64,000 bases of DNA from Bradyrhizobium prioriisuperbiae (lineage in GTDB: Bacteria; Pseudomonadota; Alphaproteobacteria; Rhizobiales; Xanthobacteraceae), in contig NZ_CP135921.1 of assembly GCF_032397745.1 (NCBI RefSeq), positions 2,356,001-2,420,000 on the forward strand. The letters are read 5' to 3'. The notes below the pieces were generated by a model. That model had not been told where the DNA came from. It saw only the letters and a list, made by a program, of their open reading frames with translations, and ran no database searches. A program made the position numbers and the translations under genes. This document shows positions 42,624 through 52,320 of this stretch, piece by piece. Within the stretch, counting starts at the first letter, position 1. Each line of letters starts with the position of its first letter.

Positions 42624-43853
42624 ATGACGAAAGACGTGAAGAAGGTCGTGCTCGCCTACTCCGGGGGCCTCGACACCTCGATCATTCTGAAATGGCTGCA
42701 GACCACCTATGGCTGCGAGGTCGTCACCTTCACCGCCGACCTCGGCCAGGGTGAGGAACTGGAGCCGGCGCGCCAGAAGGCGCTGCTGCTCGGCATCAAG
42801 CCGGAAAACATCTTCATCGAGGACCTGCGCGAGGAGTTCGTCCGCGACTACGTGTTCCCGATGTTCCGCGCCAATGCGGTGTATGAGGGCCAGTATCTGC
42901 TCGGCACTTCGATTGCGCGGCCGCTGATCGCCAAGACGCAGATCAAGATCGCCGAAAAAGTCGGCGCCGACGCGGTGTCTCATGGCGCCACCGGCAAGGG
43001 CAACGACCAGGTTCGTTTTGAACTGGGCTATCACGCGTTGCGCCCCGACATCAAAATCATCGCGCCATGGCGCGAGTGGGATCTACGCTCGCGCGAGCAG
43101 CTGATCGCATTTGCCGAGGAACACCAGATCCCGATCGCCAAGGACAAGCGCGGCGAGGCGCCGTTCTCGGTCGACGCGAACCTCCTGCACGCGTCCTCCG
43201 AAGGCAAGGTGCTGGAAGATCCCGCGCAGGAAGTGCCCGATTACGTTTACTCGCGCACCATCGATCCGGAGAAGGCGCCGGACAAGGCGATCTACATCAC
43301 CGTCGATTTCGAGAAGGGCGATCCCGTTGCGATCGACGGCAAGAAGCTGTCGCCGGCATCACTGCTGGCGAAGCTTAACGAACTCGGCCACGCCAACGGC
43401 ATCGGCCGGCTGGATCTGGTCGAGAACCGCTTTGTCGGCATGAAGTCGCGCGGCATGTACGAGACGCCGGGCGGCACCATTCTTCTCGTGGCCCATCGCG
43501 GCATCGAGCAGATCACGCTGGATCGCGGCGCGGGGCATCTGAAAGATGAGCTGATGCCGAAGTACGCCGAGCTGATCTACAACGGCTTCTGGTTCTCGCC
43601 GGAGCGCGAGATGCTGCAGGCGGCAATCGACAAGAGCCAGGAGTTCGTCACCGGCCAGGTGCGGCTCAAGCTCTACAAGGGCAACGTCATCCTGGTGGGA
43701 CGCGAGAGCAAGTACTCGCTGTACGATCAGGACCTGGTCACCTTCGAGGAAGGCGCGGTCGCCTACGATCACCGCGATGCCGCCGGCTTCATCAAGCTCA
43801 ACGCGCTGCGGCTGCGCACGCTGGGCCAGCGCAAGAAGAAGCTGGGGCTGTAA
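42624..43853 (+). CDS. argG: Argininosuccinate synthase
   Basis: ArgG condenses citrulline and aspartate with ATP in arginine synthesis. The 409-residue protein has the PP-loop YSGGLDTS at about 12-19, [22 protein letters not shown] and YETPGGTIL, all diagnostic. Length is that of type-1 ArgG. The ATG at 42624 is chosen since [15 protein letters not shown] is the standard N-terminus; the open frame upstream runs through the PAP2 gene in another frame. A hairpin lies eight bases after the stop. Confidence 0.98.
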   Translation: MTKDVKKVVLAYSGGLDTSIILKWLQTTYGCEVVTFTADLGQGEELEPARQKALLLGIKPENIFIEDLREEFVRDYVFPMFRANAVYEGQYLLGTSIARPLIAKTQIKIAEKVGADAVSHGATGKGNDQVRFELGYHALRPDIKIIAPWREWDLRSREQLIAFAEEHQIPIAKDKRGEAPFSVDANLLHASSEGKVLEDPAQEVPDYVYSRTIDPEKAPDKAIYITVDFEKGDPVAIDGKKLSPASLLAKLNELGHANGIGRLDLVENRFVGMKSRGMYETPGGTILLVAHRGIEQITLDRGAGHLKDELMPKYAELIYNGFWFSPEREMLQAAIDKSQEFVTGQVRLKLYKGNVILVGRESKYSLYDQDLVTFEEGAVAYDHRDAAGFIKLNALRLRTLGQRKKKLGL

Positions 43854-43860
43854 TCCCACA

Positions 43861-43899
43861 ATCGTTCCGGAAGCGGCGTGAGCGGCTTTCCGGAACGAT
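43861..43899. terminator. Hairpin between convergent argG and mmsA
   Basis: ATCGTTCCGGAA and TTCCGGAACGAT are perfect 12-base arms with a 15-base loop. The element lies between the two stop codons and could end transcription in both directions, though T tracts are missing. Confidence 0.6.
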
Positions 43900-43917
43900 G
43901 CCGGAGCGTCGATCGCC

Positions 43918-45417
43918 TTACTTCATGGTCGGCATTACGAAGTCGGCGCCGGTGCGAATGCCGGTCGGCCAGCTGCTGGTGATGGTCTTGAGGCGGGTGT
44001 AGAAGCGCACGCCCTCGGGGCCGTGCATGTGATGGTCGCCGAACAGCGATGCCTTCCAGCCGCCGAACGAGTGGAACGCCATCGGCACCGGAATCGGCAC
44101 GTTGATTCCGACCATACCGACCTTGATGGCATGGGCGAACTCGCGGGCGGTGTCACCGTCGCGGGTGAAGATCGAGGTGCCGTTGCCGAACTCGTGCTCA
44201 TTGACCATGCGGGCGGCGGTGGCGTAGTCGGGCGCGCGGGCGACCGCGAGCACGGGTCCGAAGATCTCTTCCTTGTAGATCTTCATGTCGGTGGTCACGC
44301 CGTCGAACAGCGTTCCGCCGATGAAGTAGCCCTTCTCGTAGCCCTGCATCCTGAAGTCACGGCCGTCGACGACCAGCTTGGCGCCCTCGGTGACGCCGGC
44401 GTCGATGTAGCCGCGCACCTTGTCCAGATGCTGCCTGGTGACCAGCGGCCCCATCTCGGCTTCCGGATCCGTGCCCGGTCCGATCTTCAGCGCCCGCACC
44501 TTCGGTTCGAGCTTCGCCAACAGCGCCGCGGCGGTGCCTTCGCCCACCGGCACGGCGACCGAGATCGCCATGCAGCGTTCGCCGGCCGAGCCGTAGGCCG
44601 CGCCCATCAGGGCGTCGGTGGCGCGGTCCATGTCCGCATCCGGCATGATGATCATGTGATTCTTGGCGCCGCCCAGCGCCTGGCAGCGCTTTCCGGTTTG
44701 CGCGGCGGTCTCGTAAATGTAGCGGGCGATCGGTGTCGAGCCGACGAAACTGATGGCCGAGATGTCGGGATGATGCAGCAGCGCATCGACGGTCTCCTTG
44801 TCGCCGTGCACGACATTGAAGACACCGTCCGGCAGGCCCGCTTCGGTCAACCATTCGGCGATCAGCAGCGATGCGGAGGGATCGCGCTCGGACGGCTTGA
44901 GAATGAAGGTGTTGCCGCAGGCAAGTGCCACGGGGAACATCCACATCGGGACCATGGCCGGGAAATTGAATGGCGTGATGCCGGCGACCACGCCCAGCGG
45001 CTGCCGCAGCGCGTGGCTGTCGACGCCGGTGCCGACGCTCTCGGTGATCTCGCCTTTCAGCAACTGAGGTGCGCCGGTCGCGAACTCGACGACTTCCAGA
45101 CCGCGCTGGATTTCGCCCTTGGCATCGGAGTGCACCTTGCCGTGTTCGGCGGTGATGACATCGGCAAGCCGGTCGATCCGCTCCTCCATGATGCGCAGGA
45201 AACGATTGAGGATGCGGGCGCGGCGCAGCGGCGTGGTGGCGGCCCAGCCGGGCGCTGCCTTGTTGGCCGCGGCCACGGCCTCGTTGACGTCGGCGGTGCC
45301 GGCGACCGGCGCGGCGCCGGACTGTTCGCCCGTGGCCGGGTTGAATATCGGCGTGGTCCTGCCGCCGCGTCCTGCGATGTGTTTGCCGCCGATATAATGG
45401 GTGATCGCCGTGGTCAT
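43918..45417 (-). CDS. mmsA: CoA-acylating methylmalonate-semialdehyde dehydrogenase
   Basis: MmsA converts methylmalonate or malonate semialdehyde to propionyl- or acetyl-CoA in valine and inositol catabolism. The 499-residue ALDH has [47 protein letters not shown] and the catalytic Cys282 in [14 protein letters not shown], the MmsA-type context. The start is the ATG at 45417 with GGAG upstream; the open frame extends further but overlaps the divergent LysR gene. That divergent regulator probably controls it. Confidence 0.96.
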   Translation of the reverse strand: MTTAITHYIGGKHIAGRGGRTTPIFNPATGEQSGAAPVAGTADVNEAVAAANKAAPGWAATTPLRRARILNRFLRIMEERIDRLADVITAEHGKVHSDAKGEIQRGLEVVEFATGAPQLLKGEITESVGTGVDSHALRQPLGVVAGITPFNFPAMVPMWMFPVALACGNTFILKPSERDPSASLLIAEWLTEAGLPDGVFNVVHGDKETVDALLHHPDISAISFVGSTPIARYIYETAAQTGKRCQALGGAKNHMIIMPDADMDRATDALMGAAYGSAGERCMAISVAVPVGEGTAAALLAKLEPKVRALKIGPGTDPEAEMGPLVTRQHLDKVRGYIDAGVTEGAKLVVDGRDFRMQGYEKGYFIGGTLFDGVTTDMKIYKEEIFGPVLAVARAPDYATAARMVNEHEFGNGTSIFTRDGDTAREFAHAIKVGMVGINVPIPVPMAFHSFGGWKASLFGDHHMHGPEGVRFYTRLKTITSSWPTGIRTGADFVMPTMK

Positions 45418-45468
45418 GTGCCGTGCTCCGTGTGGTTTGGTGCGGTCACCATGGCGCTCGACAGGAAT

Positions 45469-45503
45469 GCACATCAACGCCAAGTATTGCGGTTTCGATG
45501 TGC
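45469..45503. promoter_or_regulatory. Inverted repeat between mmsA and the LysR gene
   Basis: GCACATC (45469-45475) and GATGTGC (45497-45503) form a dyad with a 21-base spacer, in the 105-base gap between the divergent starts. This position fits an operator bound by the adjacent LysR-type protein. Confidence 0.45.
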
Positions 45504-45522
45504 AGAAATTAAAGTCCGGCCT

Positions 45523-46410
45523 ATGGATTGGGATCGCATTCGAATCTTCCTCGACGTGGCGCGGACCGGCCAGATCCTGGGCGCGGCGAAGCGTCTGGGG
45601 CTCAACCACGCCACCGTCTCGCGCCAGCTGACGGCGCTCGAGCGGGAGCTGAAAACCAAACTGGTCGAAAGGCACACCACCGGATGCTCGCTGACCGGCG
45701 CCGGTGAAGCGCTGCTGGCGGCAGCCGAGCGGGCCGAGTCGGAATTCCTCAAGGTCGGCTCCCAGTTCAAGGGCGCATCCGACACCATCACCGGAACGGT
45801 CCGGATCGGCGCGCCTGACGGTCTCGGAAATTATTTCCTCGCCGAGCAACTTGGCGCTCTCGCGACCAAACACTCCGAACTGATGATTCAGCTGGTGCCG
45901 CTGCCGCGCACGTTTTCGCTGTCGCGGCGCGAAGCCGATATCGCCATTACTTTGGACCGCCCGAAACAGGGCCGCCTGATCGTCAAGAAGCTGACCGACT
46001 ACACATTGAGCGTCTATGCCTCAAAGGCCTATCTCAAACGTCACGGACCGATCAGGCAGCAGAGCGATCTGAACGGGCGTCTCTTCGTCACCCATGTGGA
46101 AGATTATGTTTATAGCCGCGCGCTGGATTATGCAGCGACGCTGGGCAAAGTGATGACCTGGCACTATGAGTGCGGCAGCGTGGTCGCGCAGATGGAAGCG
46201 GTCCGTGCCGGTCATGGCGTGGGAATCCTGCACGACTACGCCGCGCGTCGTTATCCGGAGCTCGAACCGCTGTTGCCGGATATCCGGTTCACTCGAAGCT
46301 ATTGGTTGGTGTCCCATCCCGACACCCACGAGTCGCGTCGGGTGTCCGAGGTCTATGACCATGTCGTCGCGCGCGTTCGTGCCGCCCGGGGCGATTTCGG
46401 TGTTGCGTAG
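45523..46410 (+). CDS. LysR family transcriptional regulator, divergent from mmsA
   Basis: A 295-residue LysR-type regulator. The N-terminal winged helix reads [20 protein letters not shown] and [20 protein letters not shown] (residues 4-45), followed by an effector domain with [17 protein letters not shown] and a second lobe near 160-270. Divergent orientation with a 105-base shared gap to mmsA indicates local control of mmsA, as is usual for this family. The effector is unknown but a valine-pathway intermediate is plausible. Confidence 0.92.
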   Translation: MDWDRIRIFLDVARTGQILGAAKRLGLNHATVSRQLTALERELKTKLVERHTTGCSLTGAGEALLAAAERAESEFLKVGSQFKGASDTITGTVRIGAPDGLGNYFLAEQLGALATKHSELMIQLVPLPRTFSLSRREADIAITLDRPKQGRLIVKKLTDYTLSVYASKAYLKRHGPIRQQSDLNGRLFVTHVEDYVYSRALDYAATLGKVMTWHYECGSVVAQMEAVRAGHGVGILHDYAARRYPELEPLLPDIRFTRSYWLVSHPDTHESRRVSEVYDHVVARVRAARGDFGVA

Positions 46411-46433
46411 TGCTCAGAGCGTGGTGCGCCCTA

Positions 46434-47219
46434 TCACGCGCCGAGCTTTTCCGCGCTGAAGGCTGATGTCGTATAAGGCACCGTCAGCTCGGGTTTGCCT
46501 GCCAGCGTTGGTTCAGACGCAATCAGATCCCGCAGCTGCGCAACGACATTTGCCTCCTGGTCGGCAGGCAGGGCCGCGATGAAGCTGGTCGAGCGCACCC
46601 GGTTGATGATGACATCCTCCGGCGTTCCGGTGTGGCCGTGCGGAAAGATATCTTCATGCAGCGGACCGAATCCCGCGTGTGGAAACACCTTCTTCCACGC
46701 TCCGCTGGCATAGCGCGGCGCATCGCCTTCATGCTGATTGATGATGCGGGTGAGCTTGGCGATCCAGGCGACGCTCTCGTCGCGCACGTTCCAGATCAGG
46801 CCGAGCTTGCCGCCCGGTTTCAGCACGCGATGGATTTCTGTCAGTGCGGCCGATGTCGCGAACCAGTGGAAGGCTTGCGCGCAGGTCACCGCGTCGACGG
46901 AGGCGTCGGGCAGCGGGATGGCCTCGGCGGTGCCGGAGAGCGCTTCGACCTCGGGCAGCGTGTGCGAGAGTTTCTCGCGCATCTGCGTTACCGGCTCCAC
47001 GGCGATGACATGCGCGCCGGTCTTCGCGAGATAGGCCGTGAACTTTCCGGTGCCGGCACCGAGATCGACCACTGTCTTGCCGGTGCCGAGGCCGAGCCGC
47101 TGCTGCAGCCAGTTGAGAACATCAGCGGGATAATCCGGCCGTCCCCGTGCATATTCGTCAGCCTTGGCGGCAAAACCGTCGGATGCGGAGTGATGGATCG
47201 CAGAGGTGGTCGTGCTCAT
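46434..47219 (-). CDS. SAM-dependent methyltransferase (methyltransferase type 11)
   Basis: A 261-residue class I methyltransferase. Motif I is VVDLGAGTGKFTAYLA (near 50-60), the acidic loop is AVEPVTQMRE, and motif II/III is AIPLPDASVDAVTCAQAFHWF, typical of the UbiE/SmtA-like Methyltransf_11 group, with HRVLKPGGKLGLIW following. The substrate is unknown. The start at 47219 is preferred (GGAGACGC before ATG); the longer frame upstream lacks conserved features. Confidence 0.9.
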   Translation of the reverse strand: MSTTTSAIHHSASDGFAAKADEYARGRPDYPADVLNWLQQRLGLGTGKTVVDLGAGTGKFTAYLAKTGAHVIAVEPVTQMREKLSHTLPEVEALSGTAEAIPLPDASVDAVTCAQAFHWFATSAALTEIHRVLKPGGKLGLIWNVRDESVAWIAKLTRIINQHEGDAPRYASGAWKKVFPHAGFGPLHEDIFPHGHTGTPEDVIINRVRSTSFIAALPADQEANVVAQLRDLIASEPTLAGKPELTVPYTTSAFSAEKLGA

Positions 47220-47296
47220 GGTGCGTCTCCTGTGGCTGGCGCCGGACCCATGCACCACGCTTGTTTGACGCTCCAATCACAAATCGGGGATCTGCG

Positions 47297-48514
47297 TCAT
47301 GCCGATGCCGATCGCCGCTCTGTCACAAACGCCACCAGTGCGATCGCCGGCAGCGCCAGGCCGATCCAGGAGGCGAGCACCCAGCCGCCGTGCACGAAGG
47401 CCCAGCCGCCAAGGGCGGAACCGACGGCTGCGGCGCTGAAGAATGACGCCATATAGAGGCCGTTGAGCCGGCTGCGGGACTCAGGTCCAAGCGCGAAGAT
47501 GGCGCGGGATCCCAGCACGAAATTTCCCTGGACGCCGAAGTCGATCAGGATGCCGGCCACCACCAGCAGCGCCAATGCCAGCGTCGAACCGGGCGGCGCG
47601 ATGTGGGTGATGAGATAGGCCAGCGCAACCGCCAGGATCGCTACTGCCGTAGCTGTGCGGCTCCAGCCGCGATCCGCCACGCGGCCGGCGATTGGTGCGG
47701 CGATGACGCCGGCCACGCCGGCAAGCGCGAACAGCGCGATGCCACGCTGCGACAGGCCGAACTCCGGGCCTGCGAGTAGCAGTGGAGTCACGGTCCAGAA
47801 CATGCTGAACGATGCAAACAGCAGCGCCTGATACAGGGCGCGCCGCTGCAGCACCGGCGTGGTCAGCGCGAGGCGCAGCATCGACGCCAGCAGCGCGCCA
47901 TAGTGCAGCCGGGCCACCGGCGCACGCGGGGGCAACGCACGTCCCAGCACGATCGCCAGCATCACCATCACGCCGGCCGAAAGCAGGAACACGGTTTGCC
48001 ATGCGGAGATGGCTGTCAGAAAGCTTGCCAGCGGACGCGCCGCCAGAATGCCGAGCATCAGTCCGGTGGCCACGTCGCCGACCACCCGGCCACGGATGGC
48101 TTCAGGGGCAAGATGCGCCGCATAGGGAATGATGATCTGGATCGCGACCGAGCCGAGCCCGATGAACAGTGAGGCGATCAGGAAGGGGAGCGGATGCGTT
48201 GAACACGCCGCGCCCAGCAACGCTAGCGCACCGACGCCGAGGGCGATGCAGATCAGCCGGCGATTTTCCAGGAGGTCGCCGAGCGGCACGATCAGCAGCA
48301 GTCCGGTGACATAGCCGACCTGTGTCATGGTGACGATCAGTCCCGCTTTGTCCAGCGAGAGCCCGAGTGCGGCACTGATCGGCCCGATCAGCGGCTGAGC
48401 GTAATAGATGTTGCCGACAATCAGGCCGCAGGCCAGCGCGAGCAACAAAGTCAGCCGGCGCGATATCATGCCTTGATCGGGCGGGACATCGGCGCTCGTG
48501 GTGATCGTCGTCAT
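47297..48514 (-). CDS. Major facilitator superfamily efflux transporter
   Basis: A 405-residue inner-membrane protein with 12 predicted helices. The N-terminal half has NIYYAQPLIGPISAALG and GLLLIVPLGDLLENRR, the MFS loop 2-3 pattern of the YfcJ/YnfM-like drug exporters (MFS_1). A TetR gene lies immediately upstream on the same strand, the usual arrangement for a repressor-controlled efflux pump. The substrate cannot be told from sequence. GGAG is seven bases before the ATG at 48514. Confidence 0.92.
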   Translation of the reverse strand: MTTITTSADVPPDQGMISRRLTLLLALACGLIVGNIYYAQPLIGPISAALGLSLDKAGLIVTMTQVGYVTGLLLIVPLGDLLENRRLICIALGVGALALLGAACSTHPLPFLIASLFIGLGSVAIQIIIPYAAHLAPEAIRGRVVGDVATGLMLGILAARPLASFLTAISAWQTVFLLSAGVMVMLAIVLGRALPPRAPVARLHYGALLASMLRLALTTPVLQRRALYQALLFASFSMFWTVTPLLLAGPEFGLSQRGIALFALAGVAGVIAAPIAGRVADRGWSRTATAVAILAVALAYLITHIAPPGSTLALALLVVAGILIDFGVQGNFVLGSRAIFALGPESRSRLNGLYMASFFSAAAVGSALGGWAFVHGGWVLASWIGLALPAIALVAFVTERRSASA

Positions 48515-48524
48515 CAGGTTACTC

Positions 48525-48538
48525 CAAATAGCTATCTG
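48525..48538. promoter_or_regulatory. Palindrome overlapping the MFS ribosome binding region
   Basis: CAAATAGCTATCTG is a 14-base near-perfect palindrome (one mismatched pair) located 11 bases before the MFS start codon and abutting its GGAG. It could be an operator of the adjacent TetR protein. Confidence 0.4.
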
Positions 48539-48569
48539 AATTGAGGCTGCGTCCTGGTTTGGTTTGCAC

Positions 48570-49178
48570 TCAGGCGAGCATCTTCATGGCGGTGTCGACC
48601 AGGGCGTCGCCGTCGAGATGGGCGCGCGCCTTGCCGACCACGCGCAGGCCCTGGGTCAGGCAAATCAAGGTGCGCGCGGCGATGTCAGCGTCGATATGTG
48701 CCGGGATCGAACCGTCGGCCTGACCCTGACGGATGAGGTCGGTGAGAAAGGCTTCATTCGCCTTCAACGATTCAGCGACGCGGGTGGCGACCACGGGATC
48801 GCGTGCTGCAAGCTCGATGGTCGAACTGACCACCAGACAACCGCGCCGGCCTTCGATGCCTTGCGAAGCGCCGGCATAAGAAAGCAGCACATTGCGCAGC
48901 CGCTCGCGACCGGATGCACCAACGGCGGCGGCGCCCCGAGTCTCAGCCGTGCGTCGTGCTGCGTAACGATCGAACGCGGCGAGGAACACCGCGTGCTTGT
49001 CCTTGAAGGCCTTGTAGATGCTGCCCGACGCGAGCTTCATCGCCTCGGCCAGATCGCCGATGGAGGTGGCGTGATAGCCGCGCTCGCGGAACACCCGCAC
49101 GGCCCGGTCCAGCGCCTCATCCATGTCGAATTCGCGGGGACGGCCCGGGCCACGGGTCTCGGGGGTAATTGTTTGCAT
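48570..49178 (-). CDS. TetR/AcrR family transcriptional regulator
   Basis: A 202-residue regulator. The N-terminal helix-turn-helix covers about 16-62: FDMDEALDRAVRVFRERGY, TSIGDLAEAMKLASGSIYKA and FKDKHAVFLAAFDRY. The C-terminal ligand domain includes GCLVVSSTIELAARDP, seen in the YxaF/TetR_C_16-like group. It precedes the MFS gene by 55 bases on the same strand and probably represses it and itself. Ligand unknown. Confidence 0.93.
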   Translation of the reverse strand: MQTITPETRGPGRPREFDMDEALDRAVRVFRERGYHATSIGDLAEAMKLASGSIYKAFKDKHAVFLAAFDRYAARRTAETRGAAAVGASGRERLRNVLLSYAGASQGIEGRRGCLVVSSTIELAARDPVVATRVAESLKANEAFLTDLIRQGQADGSIPAHIDADIAARTLICLTQGLRVVGKARAHLDGDALVDTAMKMLA

Positions 49179-49191
49179 TCACTCCTAATAG

Positions 49192-49206
49192 GGAATGACC
49201 ATTTCC
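49192..49206. promoter_or_regulatory. Possible TetR autoregulatory site
   Basis: GGAATGACCATTTCC, an imperfect 15-base palindrome, lies 14 bases upstream of the TetR start codon. It does not closely resemble the palindrome before the MFS gene, so at most one may be the TetR site. Confidence 0.3.
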
Positions 49207-49345
49207 AAATCAAGTGAAAATCATCGGGCACCGATAGAAATGACCAGGACGGATGTCCCGGCGATAGCCATGTCGAGATTCCGCGGATCAGCGGCGCGCG
49301 TGGCAGGCCCGAACTGCTTCTCAAAACGACCTTCTCAGCAGCGCG

Positions 49346-49564
49346 CTAGATAATGCCTTCAAGCTCATCCGGGCGAGCGACAAGTATTTTTCTACACCCG
49401 CCCGCGGCGGCTTCTTCCGACGTGCCGAACGGAAAAACGGCACTGATCAGGCCGCGTCGGCCATCCACAGACGCCATGAACCTCCACTCGACTCCGCTCG
49501 CACCTCCGCTCTGGCTCTCATAGATCGTGCTGGTTCCGGGGCGATAAATGACGATATTCGCCAT
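49346..49564 (-). CDS. Small hypothetical protein
   Basis: A 72-residue product starting MANIVIYRPGTSTIYESQSG with a strand-rich pattern (VEWRFMASVDGRRGLISAVF). It is not similar to any family I know. The composition (balanced charged and hydrophobic residues) is protein-like, unlike shadow frames. It is isolated, with 166 bases to the TetR start on one side and 214 to the OmpA gene on the other. Confidence 0.5.
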   Translation of the reverse strand: MANIVIYRPGTSTIYESQSGGASGVEWRFMASVDGRRGLISAVFPFGTSEEAAAGGCRKILVARPDELEGII

Positions 49565-49778
49565 GACACTCTCGCTGGCCTTGGTGGGTTGGGTGGGCGT
49601 GACGTCGTGCCCATCCAAATGGTGTCGACTACCTGGCAATGGGTTCGGAGAATGGCTTGCTTTATTCGACGGCGTTGGTCCGGCTGTACGTCAGCACGTG
49701 CTTGTGGTGCTGAGCATCTCCCAAATGAGAATGGCCGGGACATATGTCCCGGCCATTGCCGTGTGGTGATCCCGTGCC

Positions 49779-51806
49779 TCAGCGGCGCGGCGGCGCGGTG
49801 CCCGGAGGCGGTGGCGGCAGCGAGCCGTTCTGGCCTGTCAGCAGCGGTGTGATGCGGCGGACGGTGACACGCCGGTTCAAGCGCTCCGGTCCGTCGGTCG
49901 GCACCTTCAGATACTGCTCGCCATAACCCTGCGATGTCAGGTTTTCCGCGGGCACCTGGAATTGCTGGGTCAGCAGGTTGGCGGCGGATTCCGCGCGGCG
50001 ATCCGACAGCGACAGGTTGTCGACGTCGTTGCCGACCGCGTCAGTGTGCCCTTCGATCAGGAACACCTCGCGCGGATTGCGCGAGATTGCGCGATTGAGA
50101 CCGTCCGCGATCACTTGCAGCTTCGACGCCTGGTCCGCCGAAATGTCAGACGAGCCGGTTTCGAAGGTGATTGTGTCGAGATCGATGCTCGGCATGCGCT
50201 GGCGCACCGACGGGCTGTAGCGGATTTCATCGAGCGAGTAACGACGTTCGATGCGTTCCACCGGCGGCGCGATCATGGTGTCATAGATCAAGTCCGGCGA
50301 TGCGCGATCGGCGTCGACGATGTAGCGATCCGCGGGGATGCGAAGCACCGGCGGCGGCAGCGCGACGAAGAAGCCGCCGATCGCAGCCCGATCGCGATAG
50401 CTGTTGTCGATGATGATGATCTCGCGGCCTTCGCGGTCGCGACGGATCCGGCGCAGCAAGCCGCCGTCCGAACCGGTCACGGTGATGATCTGCGAACCGT
50501 CGGGACGGATGATCACGGTGCGGGTGTCATTGCCCTGCCGCTGCACCTGCACGTCGCGGGCGCCGTAGCGGAAGCGGTCGAACTCGTCGTGGCGAATGTA
50601 CGACTGTCCGCCCGGATCCTGGATGATGACGCGCCCCGGCTCGCGGATGATGGTGCGTCCGCCTTCCTGCGTCTGCTGACGCTGGCCGCGGAAGTCCTCG
50701 AGCCGGCCTCCGCCACGCGGCCCAGTGGCCGGCAGCGGCGTGATGGCAGCAGGGGCTCCGGCGGTTGGCGCCGCAATGGACGGCAGCGGTGCAGCCACGG
50801 TCGGTGCGGGCGCCGATGCGGGCGTCCCTGGCGGCAGGCCGGGCGGCGGTCCGCGCCGCTCGGTGCGCGGTCCGCCGGGCGCACCCGGTGTCGGGGCAGC
50901 ACCGGGCGCCGGCGCGAAGCCGGTGCCGGGAGCGGCCCCTGGCGTTGCGGCTGGAGCTGTACTTGGCGTTGTACTTGGAACTGCACCCGGAGCCGCGGTG
51001 GGAGGCGTGCCGGGTGCCGGAGGCGTTGCGGCCGGACGTGCTCCCGGTGCTGGAGCAGCATTCGGAGCTGCTGCTGGAGGTGTAGCGGGTCCACCGGCTG
51101 CCGGTGGGGCGCCGGGTGCGGGGCGTTGCGGCGTGACATCGCGAACGCCCGGCGCGCCCGGAGGTGCATTCTCGGGCCGGCGGCCAGGAGGCCGTTCGGC
51201 TGCGGGAGGTGCGCCTGGAGGCGTTGCGCCTGGCGCTGACGCCGCTGGTGGTGCTGCAGGCGGAGTAGGCGCAGGCGCTGCCTTGGGTGCGGCCGCCGGA
51301 GGTGGCGGAGGCGGCGCGGCAGGCGCGGCCTTCGGTGCTGCGGCTGGTGGTGGCGGAGGAGGTGGTGCTGCCTTCGGAGCCTGGGGCGGCGGCGGAGCGG
51401 CCGGTCGTGCCGGAGGTTCGGCATGCGGCTGCGCAGGCGCCGCCGGAGGTGCGGGCGGTCGCGCGACCGGAGGTGGCGGCGGAGGCGGAGCCTTCGGTGC
51501 AGCAGCAGGCGGCGGTGGTGGCGGAGGCGCAGCAGGACGCGGCGGCGGAGCAGCGGCCGGTGGGGGAGGCGGTGGTGGTGCCGGATGTGCAGCCGGGGGC
51601 GGTGGTGGAGGCGCCGCTTTTGGCGCAGCGGGAGGAGCCGCCTTCGGCGGAGCTGCAGGTTGCTTCTTCTCGCCTTCCGCGGGCGCTGGCGCCGGCTGGA
51701 ATTGCGCGAGGACGATCGGCGCATTCTGTGCGTGCGCGACGATCGATGTGATGGGCACGATCGAGATCGCCGAGGTGGCAAGAAGAGCAAGACGGAGCTT
51801 TGTCAT
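49779..51806 (-). CDS. OmpA family outer-membrane protein with very long Pro/Ala-rich region
   Basis: A 675-residue exported protein. The signal peptide covers about 1-26 (ending VAHAQ). Residues about 38-365 are almost entirely Pro, Ala and Gly with scattered Lys, Thr and Arg, including repeated PPPPPPP and AAPKAAP blocks. A structured middle part (about 370-545) holds REPGRVIIQDPGG and VTGSDGGLLRRIRRD. The OmpA C-like peptidoglycan-binding domain follows (about 548-650): ITFETGSSDIS, FLIEGHTDAVGND, LSDRRAESAA and SQGYGEQYLKVP. It likely tethers the outer membrane to the cell wall with a long extended spacer. No beta-barrel is evident. Confidence 0.9.
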   Translation of the reverse strand: MTKLRLALLATSAISIVPITSIVAHAQNAPIVLAQFQPAPAPAEGEKKQPAAPPKAAPPAAPKAAPPPPPPAAHPAPPPPPPPAAAPPPRPAAPPPPPPPAAAPKAPPPPPPPVARPPAPPAAPAQPHAEPPARPAAPPPPQAPKAAPPPPPPPAAAPKAAPAAPPPPPPAAAPKAAPAPTPPAAPPAASAPGATPPGAPPAAERPPGRRPENAPPGAPGVRDVTPQRPAPGAPPAAGGPATPPAAAPNAAPAPGARPAATPPAPGTPPTAAPGAVPSTTPSTAPAATPGAAPGTGFAPAPGAAPTPGAPGGPRTERRGPPPGLPPGTPASAPAPTVAAPLPSIAAPTAGAPAAITPLPATGPRGGGRLEDFRGQRQQTQEGGRTIIREPGRVIIQDPGGQSYIRHDEFDRFRYGARDVQVQRQGNDTRTVIIRPDGSQIITVTGSDGGLLRRIRRDREGREIIIIDNSYRDRAAIGGFFVALPPPVLRIPADRYIVDADRASPDLIYDTMIAPPVERIERRYSLDEIRYSPSVRQRMPSIDLDTITFETGSSDISADQASKLQVIADGLNRAISRNPREVFLIEGHTDAVGNDVDNLSLSDRRAESAANLLTQQFQVPAENLTSQGYGEQYLKVPTDGPERLNRRVTVRRITPLLTGQNGSLPPPPPGTAPPRR

Positions 51807-51978
51807 GTCGAGATTGTCCCGGAAAAATGTCTGACAAAAATAGTTTCGGTTCGCCGAAGCGGTTCGGCATGAACGATCAACGACTAATCATTAGGCCGGA
51901 ATGTGGCAGTGACCAAACGCTATCGGGACTTTATTTTGCGCATCTCCCGGAACCAATGCGCGCTTATTCAGCCGGCAT

Positions 51979-52206
51979 TCACACCATGGTCCGCGGTTGC
52001 TGTGGCGATGGCGGCGTGACATCGGGGCGCGATGGTGGAAATTCCTGGGGCTGTTCGGGCTCCGCTGGATCGTCGACCACAGGTGGAATCTCCGGCCGCG
52101 GCTGCCCTGGAGGCTGCTCACGCGGAGGCTCGCGGGGCGTGCCCGGTGTCGGCGGCGGCACCTCCGGCGGATCTTGTTTCGGATGCTCGGGTGTGATGGG
52201 TGTCAT
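51979..52206 (-). CDS. Small proline-rich hypothetical protein
   Basis: A 75-residue frame starting MTPITPEHPKQDPPEVPPPT and continuing with PREPPREQPPGQPRPEIPPV: about one third of residues are Pro, with Glu, Gln and Arg between. It lacks a signal peptide. The regular PPxxPP spacing and a defined start and stop suggest a real gene, but G/C-rich DNA can give Pro-rich frames by chance. It lies upstream of the OmpA-like gene on the same strand. Confidence 0.45.
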   Translation of the reverse strand: MTPITPEHPKQDPPEVPPPTPGTPREPPREQPPGQPRPEIPPVVDDPAEPEQPQEFPPSRPDVTPPSPQQPRTMV

Positions 52207-52320
52207 GGCGTATTAACGGTCGAGCCCATCTTGCGTTCCAGAGTCCGCAATGCTGACAAGACGTCCGCACGAGGGCCGATCTGCAATGATCATTGCCGGC
52301 GACGACGACGGGAGCACAAA

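Noticed and set aside
43918..45873. A 651-codon frame extending mmsA upstream by about 150 residues
   Set aside because: The extension overlaps the divergent LysR gene and lacks similarity. A good ribosome binding site and standard MmsA N-terminus are found at 45417.
50725..51834. A 369-codon Gly/Ala-rich plus-strand frame resembling a PE-PGRS-like protein
   Set aside because: It is the complement of the Pro/Ala-rich region of the OmpA-type gene, whose strand has a signal peptide and an OmpA domain.
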